Assembly: GCA_930367205.1 (NCBI GenBank)
Contig: OV884015.1
Span: 84,372,841 to 84,436,840, forward strand
Source of the DNA: Acanthosoma haemorrhoidale
Taxonomy: Eukaryota; Arthropoda; Insecta; Hemiptera; Acanthosomatidae
Direction: 5' to 3'
DNA: 64,000 bases
Positions 19,443 to 30,129 of the stretch are shown piece after piece. How positions within the stretch are numbered: position 1 is the first letter of the stretch; each line of letters starts with the position of its first letter. A program made the translations under genes and the position numbers. The notes beneath the pieces were generated by a model that did not search any database, was not told the DNA's origin, and worked only from the letters and a program-made list of their open reading frames with translations.

Positions 19443-22237
19443 TTAGGTATTATTATATTTTTCATATGACTGCCCCCCTCTTGGTACCTAGGAGGGCACC
19501 CAACCCCAATTACCAAGTTCCACTGGAGAGTGGATCCACTAGGAATGGATAGAAACTCATTTGGAGGGAGGTGGCTGTTTTCAGTGTTGTGGAGTTTCAA
19601 GGCATCTCTCAGGGTCAGAGTGCTCGAGGTCTCCTTGATGATAATATTATTCGATGAATGGCTGTTTTCTTTGTTGGATTGTTCCCGTCTGCATTTCACA
19701 TTATCTTTCGGGAGCCTCGCCATTTTTAGTCTATCCTGGAGAGTGGATCCACTAGGAATGGATAGAAACTCATTTGGAGGGAGGTGGCTGTTTTCAGTGT
19801 TGTGGAGTTTCAAGGCATCTCTCAGGGTCAGAGTGCTCGAGGTCTCCTTGATAATAATATTATTCGATGAATGGCTGTTTTCTTTGTTGGATTGTTCCCG
19901 TCTGCATTTCACATTATCTTTCGGGAGCCTCGCCATTTTTAGTCTATCCTGGAGAGTGGATCCACTAGGAATGGATAGAAACTCATTTGGAGGGAGGTGG
20001 CTGTTTTCAGTGTTGTGGAGTTTCAAGGCATCTCTCAGGGTCAGAGTGCTCGAGGTCTCCTTGATGATAATATTATTCGATGAATGGCTGTTTTCTTTGT
20101 TGGATTGTTCCCGTCTGCATTTCACATTATCTTTCGGGAGCCTCGCCATTTTAAGTCTATCCTGGAGAGTGGATCCACTAGGAATGGATAGAAACTCATT
20201 TGGAGGGAGGTGGCTGTTTTCAGTGTTGTGGAGTTTCAAGGCATCTCTCAGGGCCAGAGTGCTCGAGGTCTCCTTGATGATAATATTATTCGATGAATGG
20301 CAGTTTTCTTTGTTGGATTGTTCCCGTCTGCATTTCACATTATCTTTCGGGAGCCTCGCCATTTTTAGTCTATCCTGGAGAGTGGATCCACTAGGAATGG
20401 ATAGAAACTCATTTGGAGGGAGGTGGCTGTTTTCAGTGTTGTGGAGTTTCAAGGCATCTCTCAGGGCCAGAGTGCTCGAGGTCTCCTTGATGATAATATT
20501 ATTCGATGAATGGCTGTTTTCTTTGTTGGATTGTTCCCGTCTGCATTTCACATTATCTTTCGGGAGCCTCGCCATTTTTAGTCTATCCTGGAGAGTGGAT
20601 CCACTAGGAATGGATAGAAACTCATTTGGAGGGAGGTGGCTGTTTTCAGTGTTGTGGAGTTTCAAGGCATCTCTCAGGGTCAGAGTGCTCGAGGTCTCCT
20701 TGATGATAATATTATTCGATGAATGGCTGTTTTCTTGGTTGGATTGTTCCCGTCTGCATTTCACATTATCTTTCGGGAGCCTCGCCATTTTTAGTCTATC
20801 CTGGAGAGTGGATCCACTAGGAATGGATAGAAACTCATTTGGAGGGAGGTGGCTGTTTTCAGTGTTGTGGAGTTTCAAGGCATCTCTCAGGGTCAGAGTG
20901 CTCGAGGTCTCCTTGATGATGATATTATTCGATGAATGGCTGTTTTCTTTGTTGGATTGTTCCCGTCTGCATTTCACATTATCTTTCGGGAGCCTCGCCA
21001 TTTTTAGTCTATCCTGGAGAGTGGATCCACTAGGAATGGATAGAAACTCATTTGGAGGGAGGTGGCTGTTTTCAGTGTTGTGGAGTTTCAAGGCATCTCT
21101 CAGGGTCAGAGTGCTCGAGGTCTCCTTGATGATAATATTATTCGATGAATGGCTGTTTTCTTTGTTGGATTGTTCCCGTCTGCATTTCACATTATCTTTA
21201 GGGAGCCTGGCAATTTTAAGCCTATCCTGGAGAGTGGATCCACTAGGAATGGATAGAAACTCATTTGGAGGGAGGTGGCTGTTTTCAGTGTTGTGGAGTT
21301 TCAAGGCATCTCTCAGGGTCAGAGTGCTCGAGGTCTCCTTGATGATAATATTATTCGATGAATGGCTGTTTTCTTTGTTGGATTGTTCCCGTCTGCATTT
21401 CACATCATCTTTCGGGAGCCTTGCCATTTTAAGTCTATCCTGGAGAGTGGATCCACTAGGAATGGATAGAAACTCATTTGGAGGGAGGTGGCTGTTTTCA
21501 GTGTTGTGGAGTTTCAAGGCATCTCTCAGGGTCACAGTGCTGGAGGACTCCTTGATAATAACTTTATTCGATGAATGGCTATTTTCTTTGTTGGCTAGTT
21601 CCGGTCTGCATTTCACATTATCTTTAGGGAGCCTGGCAATTTTAAGCCTATCCTGGAAAATGGATCCACTAGGAATGGAAAGAAACTCATTTGGAGGGAG
21701 GTGGCTGTTTTCAGTGTTGTGGAGTTTCAAGGCGTCTCTCAGGGTCAGAGTGCTCGAGGTCTCCTTGATGATAATATTATTCGATGAATGGCTGTTTTCT
21801 TTGTTGGATTGTTCCCGTCTGCATTTCACATTATCTTTCGGGAGCCTCGCCATTTTTAGTCTATCCTGGAGAGTGGATCCACTAGGAATGGATAGAAACT
21901 CATTTGGAGGGAGGTGGCTGTTTTCAGTGTTGTGGAGTTTCAAGGCATCTCTCAGGGTCAGAGAGCTCGAGGTCTCCTTGATGATAATATTATTCGATGA
22001 ATGGCTGTTTTCTTTGTTGGATTGTTCCCGTCTGCATTTCACAATATCTTTCGGGAGTCTTGCCATTTTGAGTCTATCCTGGAGACTTGTTCCACTAGGA
22101 ATTGAAAGGAATTCATTTGGAAGGATGTGGCTGTTTTCAGCATTGTGAAGCTTCACCACATCTGAAAGTTTTTGAGACTTCTTAGAATTCATTGAAGAGT
22201 TTTTCCTTATAGTTTCCAATCTTTTTTGAGCACTCAT
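19397..22237 (-). CDS. KEN-repeat protein, copy A: expanded and 3'-truncated
   Basis: The start (MSAQKRLETIRKNSS) and repeat architecture are as in the copy at 39366-40700. Here there are 13 repeat blocks, 12 with the NKEN-type site (one reads NQEN, one NKENC). The last block breaks off at STLQ, and the frame then runs into unit sequence and the gypsy LTR (about 42 foreign residues). The native C-terminus was lost by a deletion of roughly 1.6 kb whose join is at about 19524. Repeats 3-11 are nearly identical at DNA level. Repeat 4 combines a KIARLPKDN half with a CRREQ half, and repeat 3 carries DNA variants of the last-repeat type, as expected from unequal exchange. The gene may be non-functional. 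Confidence 0.75.
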   Translation of the reverse strand: MSAQKRLETIRKNSSMNSKKSQKLSDVVKLHNAENSHILPNEFLSIPSGTSLQDRLKMARLPKDIVKCRREQSNKENSHSSNNIIIKETSSSLTLRDALKLHNTENSHLPPNEFLSIPSGSTLQDRLKMARLPKDNVKCRREQSNKENSHSSNNIIIKETSSTLTLRDALKLHNTENSHLPPNEFLSIPSGSIFQDRLKIARLPKDNVKCRPELANKENSHSSNKVIIKESSSTVTLRDALKLHNTENSHLPPNEFLSIPSGSTLQDRLKMARLPKDDVKCRREQSNKENSHSSNNIIIKETSSTLTLRDALKLHNTENSHLPPNEFLSIPSGSTLQDRLKIARLPKDNVKCRREQSNKENSHSSNNIIIKETSSTLTLRDALKLHNTENSHLPPNEFLSIPSGSTLQDRLKMARLPKDNVKCRREQSNKENSHSSNNIIIKETSSTLTLRDALKLHNTENSHLPPNEFLSIPSGSTLQDRLKMARLPKDNVKCRREQSNQENSHSSNNIIIKETSSTLTLRDALKLHNTENSHLPPNEFLSIPSGSTLQDRLKMARLPKDNVKCRREQSNKENSHSSNNIIIKETSSTLALRDALKLHNTENSHLPPNEFLSIPSGSTLQDRLKMARLPKDNVKCRREQSNKENCHSSNNIIIKETSSTLALRDALKLHNTENSHLPPNEFLSIPSGSTLQDRLKMARLPKDNVKCRREQSNKENSHSSNNIIIKETSSTLTLRDALKLHNTENSHLPPNEFLSIPSGSTLQDRLKMARLPKDNVKCRREQSNKENSHSSNNIIIKETSSTLTLRDALKLHNTENSHLPPNEFLSIPSGSTLQDRLKMARLPKDNVKCRREQSNKENSHSSNNIIIKETSSTLTLRDALKLHNTENSHLPPNEFLSIPSGSTLQWNLVIGVGCPPRYQEGGSHMKNIIIPNVTALLIAEVSSVQC
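19524..22160 (-). repeat. 213-bp coding minisatellite, 13 blocks
   Basis: The GGATCCACTAGG landmark recurs every 213 bp (about 19529, 19742, 19955 and so on) up to the first, divergent block near 22080. The period is exactly 71 codons, which keeps both this frame and one antisense frame open. Confidence 0.97.
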
Positions 22238-22243
22238 TTCCTC

Positions 22244-22790
22244 CTATAAAACAGATATAAAATTATTATAATAATAGTTTATAGTCTTCAATTAGTTTTA
22301 ACAAAGCAATTCTTACTTCCTATCCTAAATTTAATTGTACCATTTTAAAGGTGTCTTACATTTTTTATAACAAGAAATCTGTTTTATTCGCCCAAGAAAA
22401 AGAGTAATAATGGCCTTTGTATATTATGCATAAATATTAATTTTTTTTTTAAATTATTGTTCTGCACATAATTAATGATATGTAATACCTTTAAAGAAAC
22501 TATTGGGGGCTACACGTATATTTAACAATTTACAATATTCAGTTAATTTTAAAACAGTATTCAGTAATTTAAATTGTGAAGTCTTAAATTAATTTGCATG
22601 TATAAAAAATCACGTTAAATTAAATTTTTTTTACTGATTATGGGACCACTTTTTCCATCAATTTATTTTTTTAAGGTTAGTGAAGTGTTTCATAATACAT
22701 TTATTACAGGTTTATGTGCTAATGTGTAAATTATTATGGTTATTGCATATATTCTTAGAAAAATTAAATTCAAAATATACATATATAATT

Positions 22791-22849
<59 letters not shown>

Positions 22850-23894
22850 TAGAGCGAGAGAGTAAGCAGTAAAAAAGTAAGCTAAGTATGCAGTATCACA
22901 CTTATAATAATAAAGTGTTTTAATGAGCTTGCTGATTACTCTCTCTTGATTGATTTCCTAAGTATTGTTTAATTACTTTTATTATCATACAAACATTATT
23001 ATAAAGCAGTTTCAGCAATACACCTCATCGACGGGTACTGTACATGACAATGTGTGTTACATTACACAGAAATTAACTGTTGAATGATACTTTTTTTGTT
23101 TCAAAGGATTAAATTTATTTTTAAGTGGATCCACAATACAAAATATCAATGGTTGAGATAAGCTAGGAATACGAAAATCATAACACTAACATGCAAATTG
23201 GAAACAAGATTTTAACGAATTTGTGTAATTATAGTTCAAATATACATATTTTTGATCTAGGACACCATACCTGTAATTTGTTACTCTACTCGATATTAAA
23301 GGAAAAAATTTAATTTTTAATAACAAGTAATTAATTAATAAATTTCACGTTATAATTTACTATGGAATAATTTTTGTTTTTAGCACCATAGGAACATTAA
23401 ATATAACTATCTCGCAAAATATCATTTCTTATTCTAAAACACGGAATAAGTTATTTATTAATCACGGAAATGTAATTTATAATATGATATCCCACTCTAT
23501 ATGATAAAAATAATGTTTTTTTAATTATCAAGTAATTAATTATGTAATTAGTATGGGTATGTCATGTTTTATTGATTTGGCAATATTATCGTTATTATCG
23601 TCGGGTAATGAAATGGAATCTTGAAATAATATATCACGTGCATAGGTAAAGAAACAGAGGGCTCACTAACGCCGTCCTAGACAAAGAGAAGAACAGTTGA
23701 GAGAACATAAGTGTTTCTTATTTTGAAAAAAAAACTTAGGAAACCCTAAAAATAATTAACACGAATATTTCAGTTTCGGTTATCTTAGTTTCCAAGAAAT
23801 ATAATAAAAAGAAGAAAAAAATATGAAAAATAATGCTGAAAGATACTATAAGCCTAAAGAATAAATTTTTTAATACATAATCATGATCACTTAC
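22244..23894 (-). other. intron of copy A with (AG)n tract
   Basis: On the - strand the donor is AACG|GTAAGTG (exon ends at 23895) and the acceptor TCTGTTTTATAG|GAGGAAATG (exon starts at 22243). The interior is AT-rich with an (AG)n microsatellite at 22793-22862, the longest of the five units. No other gene seen. Confidence 0.55.
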
Positions 23895-24130
23895 CGTTGT
23901 TCGCTGGAAGCAAAAAGATCAAATGTAGAAATAGTCGTGAATCTGAACAGACTAACACTCAACACAGAAGCACCTATGCATACGTCAGGGCAAAGAATGC
24001 CATACACACGTACTACGGCTCTTCAGGAGAAAGCTACCTTTCTCGGCCAATGGGATGTCGTCTTACCCCACCCTTTAACTAAGCTGACGACGCTCTCTAG
24101 CGTCAAAATGATGTTACTATCGAAGTAGTT
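23895..24130 (-). promoter_or_regulatory. non-coding first exon and promoter-like region, copy A
   Basis: Notably GC-richer than its surroundings. On the - strand it holds ATTGG (inverted CCAAT), a GACGCTAGAGAGCGTC near-palindrome, a TGACGTA half-CRE and then the strong splice donor at 23895. Two very short upstream open frames start within it, if it is transcribed that far. The transcription start is not determinable. Copy A lacks the two-base AA found in the other copies at about 23949. Confidence 0.45.
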
Positions 24131-24677
24131 ATTATTAAGTAATTAAAATTAAGAAAGACAATCAAATTGATCATTAAAAACATAAAGAATTTAAAAATGG
24201 TACGAAGTGCCTATCCTTCCGTGGTACTTTCTGGTAAAATTGAGTTTATATTCACACTTCAGAGAATTAAAACTGTTAGTTGTATATATATATATATATA
24301 TGTATATAGCTACTCCAATAGCGCTTCCTCGGATGAGTAGCCTCGTCTTTATAATTTAACACTGTATAATAAATCATTTTTACGACCACATTTTGGAGCA
24401 TGCAGGTGGACGAACGACCTACTGCTGTATGTATGTACCTTTTAAATACAGTGAAATCGTTAACTTATTCCAAGTTATGAAACTGTATTCAAGATTTCGA
24501 ATAGTGAAAAATTTATTTTTAGACTTATGAAATTGGAAATCGTATACAAACCATTATAAAATACCGAGCTAAGCCAAATGCAACAGATCTGGCTCTTGCC
24601 TGTGCCTGCCACGTGGTGAGAAATCATTGACGTGAAAATTAGCGTTCTAATTTAATAATTTAATGAAAATTAACAGG

Positions 24678-25600
24678 GTTGGTGTTTTTCTCTTAATTGG
24701 GTGGAGAGGAACCTCACAGTTCACTATACTGCTTATATTCATTTATTCCTCTGCCTAGCATATATTCAAAGTCCAAACTTCTTTACCTGACTCTTTCCGA
24801 ATCTTTGTTCCTTCGCCTGAAAGCGATTGGAGATGTAAAAAAAAGAAACAAAATAAGTACCGAAGAGGGTATTACTCTCTCATCTGTCCACTTGCCACTT
24901 GTCAATCTCTCTTTATAGCTGTTTTCCGGTTAAACTTTTCAGATGAAAGCAGTCTCAGCGGGGGTTGCTTTCGAGACGTTGGGAATGGTCAAAACAGATA
25001 CGCCCACCTGTAGTGCGCAAAACTTTTATATCTCAACCTGTCCCAACACCGGATGACAGGATGACAAACTAACTGTGTTTTTTAATTTATACATAAAACA
25101 AATACTTTGAAATAGTTTTACCTAGGAGTGTTTTGTTCAGATATTTTTTATACTAGTGAACTTTTCCAAGAAATACCTAAAATAGGAGTTGATAATTTTA
25201 TAAAAGGGGTTATCGGCCATAATTAAAAGATGGCCTAAGTAAGTATATTAAAGTGAAATTGCGTGACATGCAAATATAAATTAACAGTTATGGATGAATC
25301 TATATTATTTCTAATGGCTTTAGTTATACATACATTGTTATAAGGGGCTACTCGATTACAAAAATAATTATTTTTAATAAATGTACAATGTCTTAAATAA
25401 GTTTGGTTGGCATAAAATAATATGAGTTTATTATGAATAATAGTTATTACGTAAGTAACTGTACTGTAGTGATGGTACAGGTAATAGATATATTGTTTTG
25501 ATTACTTCTTCTATAAGTGGACTAGTTAGAATGTAATGTAATGTATTGTTTCTTATTGCACATTGTATTTTACTTGTTAACCATAATATTTCAATATCAC
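24678..25600 (-). mobile_element. 3' end of decayed gypsy/errantivirus-like element, unit A
   Basis: The LTR-like block 24678-25048 and the possible Env trace (25431-25600) correspond to those described at 34301-35910. The integrase part nearest this end is replaced by a copia fragment; more of it remains at 26731-27065. The left edge of shared homology coincides with the LTR end. Confidence 0.55.
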
Positions 25601-26369
25601 TAGAAATGGCGGCAAATCCTTTATTTTTAAGTTTAGGACAATTATTCTTAAAATGACCTCGATTTTTGCAATAATGACAAATAACATTAGACATACTTTT
25701 GTTTTGACCAACCTTCAAATTTTTATTAAAGCTTTTAGCTCTATTTTTATAAGCTGAAAAAACATTTGCAGACGGGTGATCTTCTTTCTTCAAATTCCTC
25801 TCATATTCAGCCAGAAGTGTATTTTTCACATACTCCAAAGTAACGGCCGTCTTGTCCTTACTACACAAAATGTCCATCGCAGATACTACAGAATCATAAT
25901 CGGACGGCATTGCAACAAGAAGCTGTTTTACAACCTCATCCTCTTTTAAATTACCACCAGCCACTCTCACCTCCGAAGCCATTGAATCAAACGTTTGGAA
26001 AAACTCTTGGAGAAGGCGTTCATTATTGTATTCCAATTTTCTCCAAGCCTTCTGGGCGGTAACAAGCGATTTCATCCCACGCTTTTCATAAGTCGCTGCT
26101 AGGGCATCCATTATCCCCTTCGCCGTCTTCTTTTCCTTGATTGTAGGTAATATATTATCGGCAAGTCCTTGCACAATAACATTACGGGCTCTTACATCTT
26201 CTTGATTAAACAACTTGAGTTCGGCTTCCCCAGTTGGGGGGTTCTCTTTTAGAACTCGAAGTACTCCGTTTTGCTCAAGTAACAATTTTATCCTGAAGTC
26301 CCAATTACCAAAATTTGAGCCATCGAATGGCTTTATACCGAAAGGAAGGTTCATATATGAACTAGCCAT
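25598..26369 (-). pseudogene. copia Gag, C-terminally truncated
   Basis: Starts MASSYMNLPFGIKPFDGSNF, the usual opening of copia-type Gag (the preceding five codons are upstream read-through). It continues with the UBN2/Gag-polypeptide domain (AWRKLEYNNERLLQEFFQ, VVKQLLVAMPSDYDSVVSAM) and a CHYCKNRGHFKNNC zinc knuckle. After the knuckle, at about ISSD, the frame crosses the junction and reads 56 residues of unrelated older sequence to a stop at 25431. Confidence 0.88.
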
Positions 26370-26492
26370 CGCATAAACAAACAAACCGAAACCGACCGCG
26401 CACGTGAGTCCAACAGGTTAACACGGCACAAACAAACAAACAAAAACTGAATCCGACTCTTTCGTTAAAACAAAACTTGCAACATCAATACC

Positions 26493-26506
26493 CTGGGCCC
26501 ATAACC
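26493..26506 (-). promoter_or_regulatory. copia primer-binding site, initiator tRNA-Met
   Basis: GGTTATGGGCCCAG on the - strand is complementary to the anticodon-stem region of insect initiator tRNA-Met, the half-tRNA primer known for copia. Confidence 0.8.
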
Positions 26507-26676
26507 TTTTAAGGTGCAGAGAAATAAAGAATAAATGCAAGTTAAACGAAGAAGAGCACAGATTTATTTGGATACATATACGGACAGTACTCACTCATAG
26601 ACGGTCACAATAGGAATCTTAGAGGCACATGCCAACCTGATCACCAAAACACAACAGTGCTGCCCTTATCGTTACA
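26507..26676 (-). repeat. copia 5' LTR
   Basis: About 170 bp, starting TGTAACGATAAGG on the - strand, with AATAAATCTG near its 3' half. The inner end is placed by the PBS and the outer end by the TG start. Confidence 0.6.
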
Positions 26677-26730
26677 ACTAAATATAAATAATATAAACAA
26701 CTAATAATACAAATGCGGAATTATACCAAT

Positions 26731-27065
26731 ACTATTGTCTTCTTTATTAGGGTCTTTTATTTTTCCAAAATTTATCTCGTTAGGTGTTAATTTCAAATTT
26801 TTATTTTGTGTTTCGTTAAAGGTCATTATCGCCAGGTTTAAATTCGTTTTTTGAATTATCTTCTTTTATTACTCTTAATAGCTTGATCAAAGTAGAATGG
26901 GCTCGATTTAGTATTCCTAAGGAGTTTGATTTATTTGATACTGTATAATGACATTCTATACCGAGACATTCCGAAAGATTCTGGTTAAGATTATTATTAT
27001 ATTCACAGCATAACGAATAACAAAACTACTGGTGCAAACAGAACTCATTTTCTTGCCAACTCAAC
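26731..27065 (-). pseudogene. old gypsy integrase remnant, unit A part
   Basis: Same sequence as 35575-35910, where it is described. In unit A only this upstream portion of the integrase survives beside the copia LTR. Confidence 0.5.
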
Positions 27066-28835
27066 ACATGTATGTATATTCATTGGATTTGCAGAAATAA
27101 ATTTTTTAGCAAGTTCATTTATCAGTGTTATTTTTTTTTTTTAATACTTAATCTCAAAGTAGAAGTATTTTGTATTTCCTTTTATTTTTGTTAGTTCATA
27201 GTTTACTTTACACACCTTTCGGCATAAATGAAAGGTTTGTCACTATTTTTTCTGACATTTTGAATGATATAAATGAATGTGGTTAGATGGTGTGTTTAGG
27301 GCCATGGTTTATCAAAATGAAATTATTAAATTCATTGCGTTAGCCTGTGTGTTATATTTAAAATAAGTTGATGTAAGGTAAAAAATCTTTGAATTTTATC
27401 AGTATGAATAAGTTCAATAGTTAGTTAAACCAGTCAGTAATCTTTCCATTTTTTTAAGCGCAGCAAGATTAAAAGAAAGTACCAAATCAATTTTAATAAT
27501 AGAACGATTATTATTTTAACATTGTATTTTACAAAAAATCTATGTAAAATTCTACCCGATTGAAGTTAAACAGTCCTAAAAGCCGAATGGGTCGATCCAA
27601 TGTTCTAGGATAACAAATTGCCTTATAGTTTATTAAAAATATAGGATGTTAATGATGTGTGTTATAATAGGAAAAGCTAATTTGTTAGACTAGTAAATGT
27701 TATACACGTAATTAATGCTCACCACCATGCAAATTATTTTCAACAGATGAAGCTGCAGCAGCGTTCCATGCTGTTTTTCCCAGACGATTCTTCACAGATA
27801 ACAAATAGCTGAGAGACACTTGGTTTTCAAATGTTTATTTGTATTCTTGCAATTTTTAATTTTTTTTTTAAATATTCAATTTAGTTATACATGTTATGTG
27901 CCATATACCAACTATCAAGGCCTCCCAGGGAGGTTGTCTTTTACATTACAATTTTTGTTTCATAGCTATGGTGCTTATTGTGATTCGTCTTATTACTAAA
28001 TGATTTGGCAAATGGTCTGTCTTTTTCACGAGTGTAATTTACTCTTTTTATTTTCAATCTAATAGATATGTTTATTTAAAATTTTTGGATACAACTAATA
28101 ATAATTTTCTGCGTAAATATGTAATTTTCATTTGAAAATTACATAATTTCATTCATTCCTATTTGGTGCATCTTAAACCATTTAGGTACATATTATTAAC
28201 AGCTGTACTTCAAACATTAATAATGTACTAGTCATCCTCAGAATCTGTGTATAGTCACAGACAGCATAAGGTTTTAGACTAGTTAGGTCTATTATTTCAC
28301 CGCAGAATATATCATGGCACTTCGAAGGCAATTTATTTTATAGACTAACCGAATACGTTTTAAAATTTTAGTTAGTTACCATTTTCGAAAGTTCATTATT
28401 TTCTTTCGCTAAGCTTACGATGGTCCAAGCAGTAGAATGGTGGTTTCTTTTATCATTTTTAATTGATTCCAAACAATTTATTTGGATTTTTTGTTTCTCA
28501 ACTTTATAATTGTGAGAAATTTTTTTGTCTCAAGAATACATTCTGTTATAATGGTTCAAACAGGGATAAAATTTATTAAATTCATAGTTGATAAAATAAA
28601 AACTTGTAAAAAAAAAAAAATATATATATACAATTATATGCGTGTAATAAAATACCTATTTTTGGGCATAAAATTTCAAAACTTTTATTTATACCCTATC
28701 CTATTTATGATAGAAATCCTAAGTTTCCTATGTCCATACATATGCTACATCAGCATGTTATGTTTACAAATATTTATATTTTATTGTATTCTAGCTGCAA
28801 AGTTATGAGTTCAGAACAGTAAATTAGGTATTATT

Positions 28836-30063
28836 ATATTTTTCATATGACTGCCCCCCTCTTGGTACCTAGGGCACCCAGCCCCAATTACCAAGTTCTG
28901 GCCTGATAAGCCGGTTTTAGATTATTATGACAACTGATTTTTATCAGCTGCTATTTGTGTACCGAGAATCACGGAAAGTTTCAATCATCATGGAAAGGTA
29001 TAAGTTAAATTCAATATTTTTATTATTTTATAAAAAATAATCATTTATCTCCCTTTACTCTGTCCACTGCAAGGAATTAAACATTTCTATTTTTCTTATT
29101 TCCTATATTTTTAATTTAAATCCATTCAATCTGGTACCCTCACGACAACACCCAAATCTATCGAAATGATTCCTACAATTTTTAATATTTTATTTTTAGT
29201 TATTAAGAGGAAAAATGACACTTTATTTTAAATTAAAAAATTTAATGGTTAAATGTGTATGTGTGGTTCTCGTACGTAAAGTTATTGTTTTAAATGTTTC
29301 ATATTTACAATTGTCTACTGATTTATAAAAATAATAAATATCTTATAAAAAAACATGAATATTCAGTGCTGTCAGGTTCAACCTCATGCTCAGCATGATC
29401 TCCTATTATCCATCCCCCATGCTTCCATATTTAGTTCAACCTTTTGTGTAAAATTCTGACGACTAACAAACTTGGTTTTGTCTGGTTACTTACTTTCCCC
29501 ATAATCTGTTTTCTGTGAAACCCATATATATATTTATACATATATGTGTTATAAACTTGGAAACGTCATGCATCAGTATTTAATAAGTAACTAAGAAGTT
29601 TAATTGGCACAATAAGAAAAAGATAAATAAAATTTTATAGTCAGTATATTTCAGCTTTCAATAATAAACATAGACAAAAAAAAAATTCACCAAATTTTGT
29701 GAAACTAATATAAAAGTTTTACATTAATGACATAATACCATATTGGAAACATATACATCTCAATCGTACTAGCAATTAGGAGCCAAAGTATCTGCAGTAA
29801 TGCATAGTTATCTCAAACTTAAATCTTAATAGTATTTATATTTACAAGTATTTATATTTATATATATTATTTATAATTTTTTATATTAAACCTTACATTT
29901 ATAGTTACAATTTGGCCACTCCACAAACATATACAAAGAATTAATTAACATGCAAGTATCTGCAATAATATGTACATATGTTATCTCAAATATTTAGATC
30001 ATTAAGTAAAACAATTGAACAATCATCTTAAAATAAAACATAATGGTATTGCCCCGATAATAT
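28836..30063. other. non-coding stretch downstream of the gene, unit B
   Basis: Lies 3' of the KEN-repeat gene (- strand) and contains its 3'UTR. Also present in C-E (38081-39300, 47700-48926, 57345-58569) and deleted from A. A G-rich purine run (AAGAGGGGGG on the - strand, about 28855-28864) and a possible + strand exon with donor at 28997/28998 are the only marked features. Confidence 0.5.
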
Positions 30064-30129
30064 TTAGAATGCCTTATTATTTCTGTATTTTGCAAGTCTC
30101 TCCTGAACACGTTTGGGAAAACCTTCCCT

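Larger units (their letters stand above)
25598..26676 (-). mobile_element. Ty1/copia element fragment (LTR, PBS, gag)
   Basis: On the - strand: LTR from TGTAACG (26676) to about 26507, with AATAAA inside; PBS; and gag, cut off abruptly at 25598 where old gypsy-remnant sequence resumes. It is unique to unit A. Protease, integrase, RT and the second LTR are absent. Confidence 0.85.
13802..27065. repeat. tandem segmental unit A (rearranged)
   Basis: 13802-16300 is homologous to 27066-28835 and to the starts of units C-E but visibly more diverged. It also has about 260 bp near 15850-16110 that B-E lack. After the gypsy insertion (16301-19442), the rest (19443-27065) is nearly identical to the other units apart from a deletion at about 19525, a missing segment at about 24652-24678 and a copia fragment at 25598-26676. 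The left part may be the single-copy ancestral sequence beside CELF. Confidence 0.85.

Noticed and set aside
19530..22148. 872-codon open frame on the + strand, and similar ones at 30284, 39493, 49119 and 58762
   Set aside because: Exact antisense shadow of the KEN-repeat gene. A 213-bp unit is divisible by three, so one stop-free antisense frame is copied with every repeat. The - strand frame has a shared start, splice context and a native C-terminus.
19524..22160. CRISPR-like regular repeats
   Set aside because: 213-bp direct coding repeats with no spacers, in a eukaryotic genome.
22680..22865. + strand frame ending in repeated Arg-Glu
   Set aside because: Translation of the (AG)n microsatellite.
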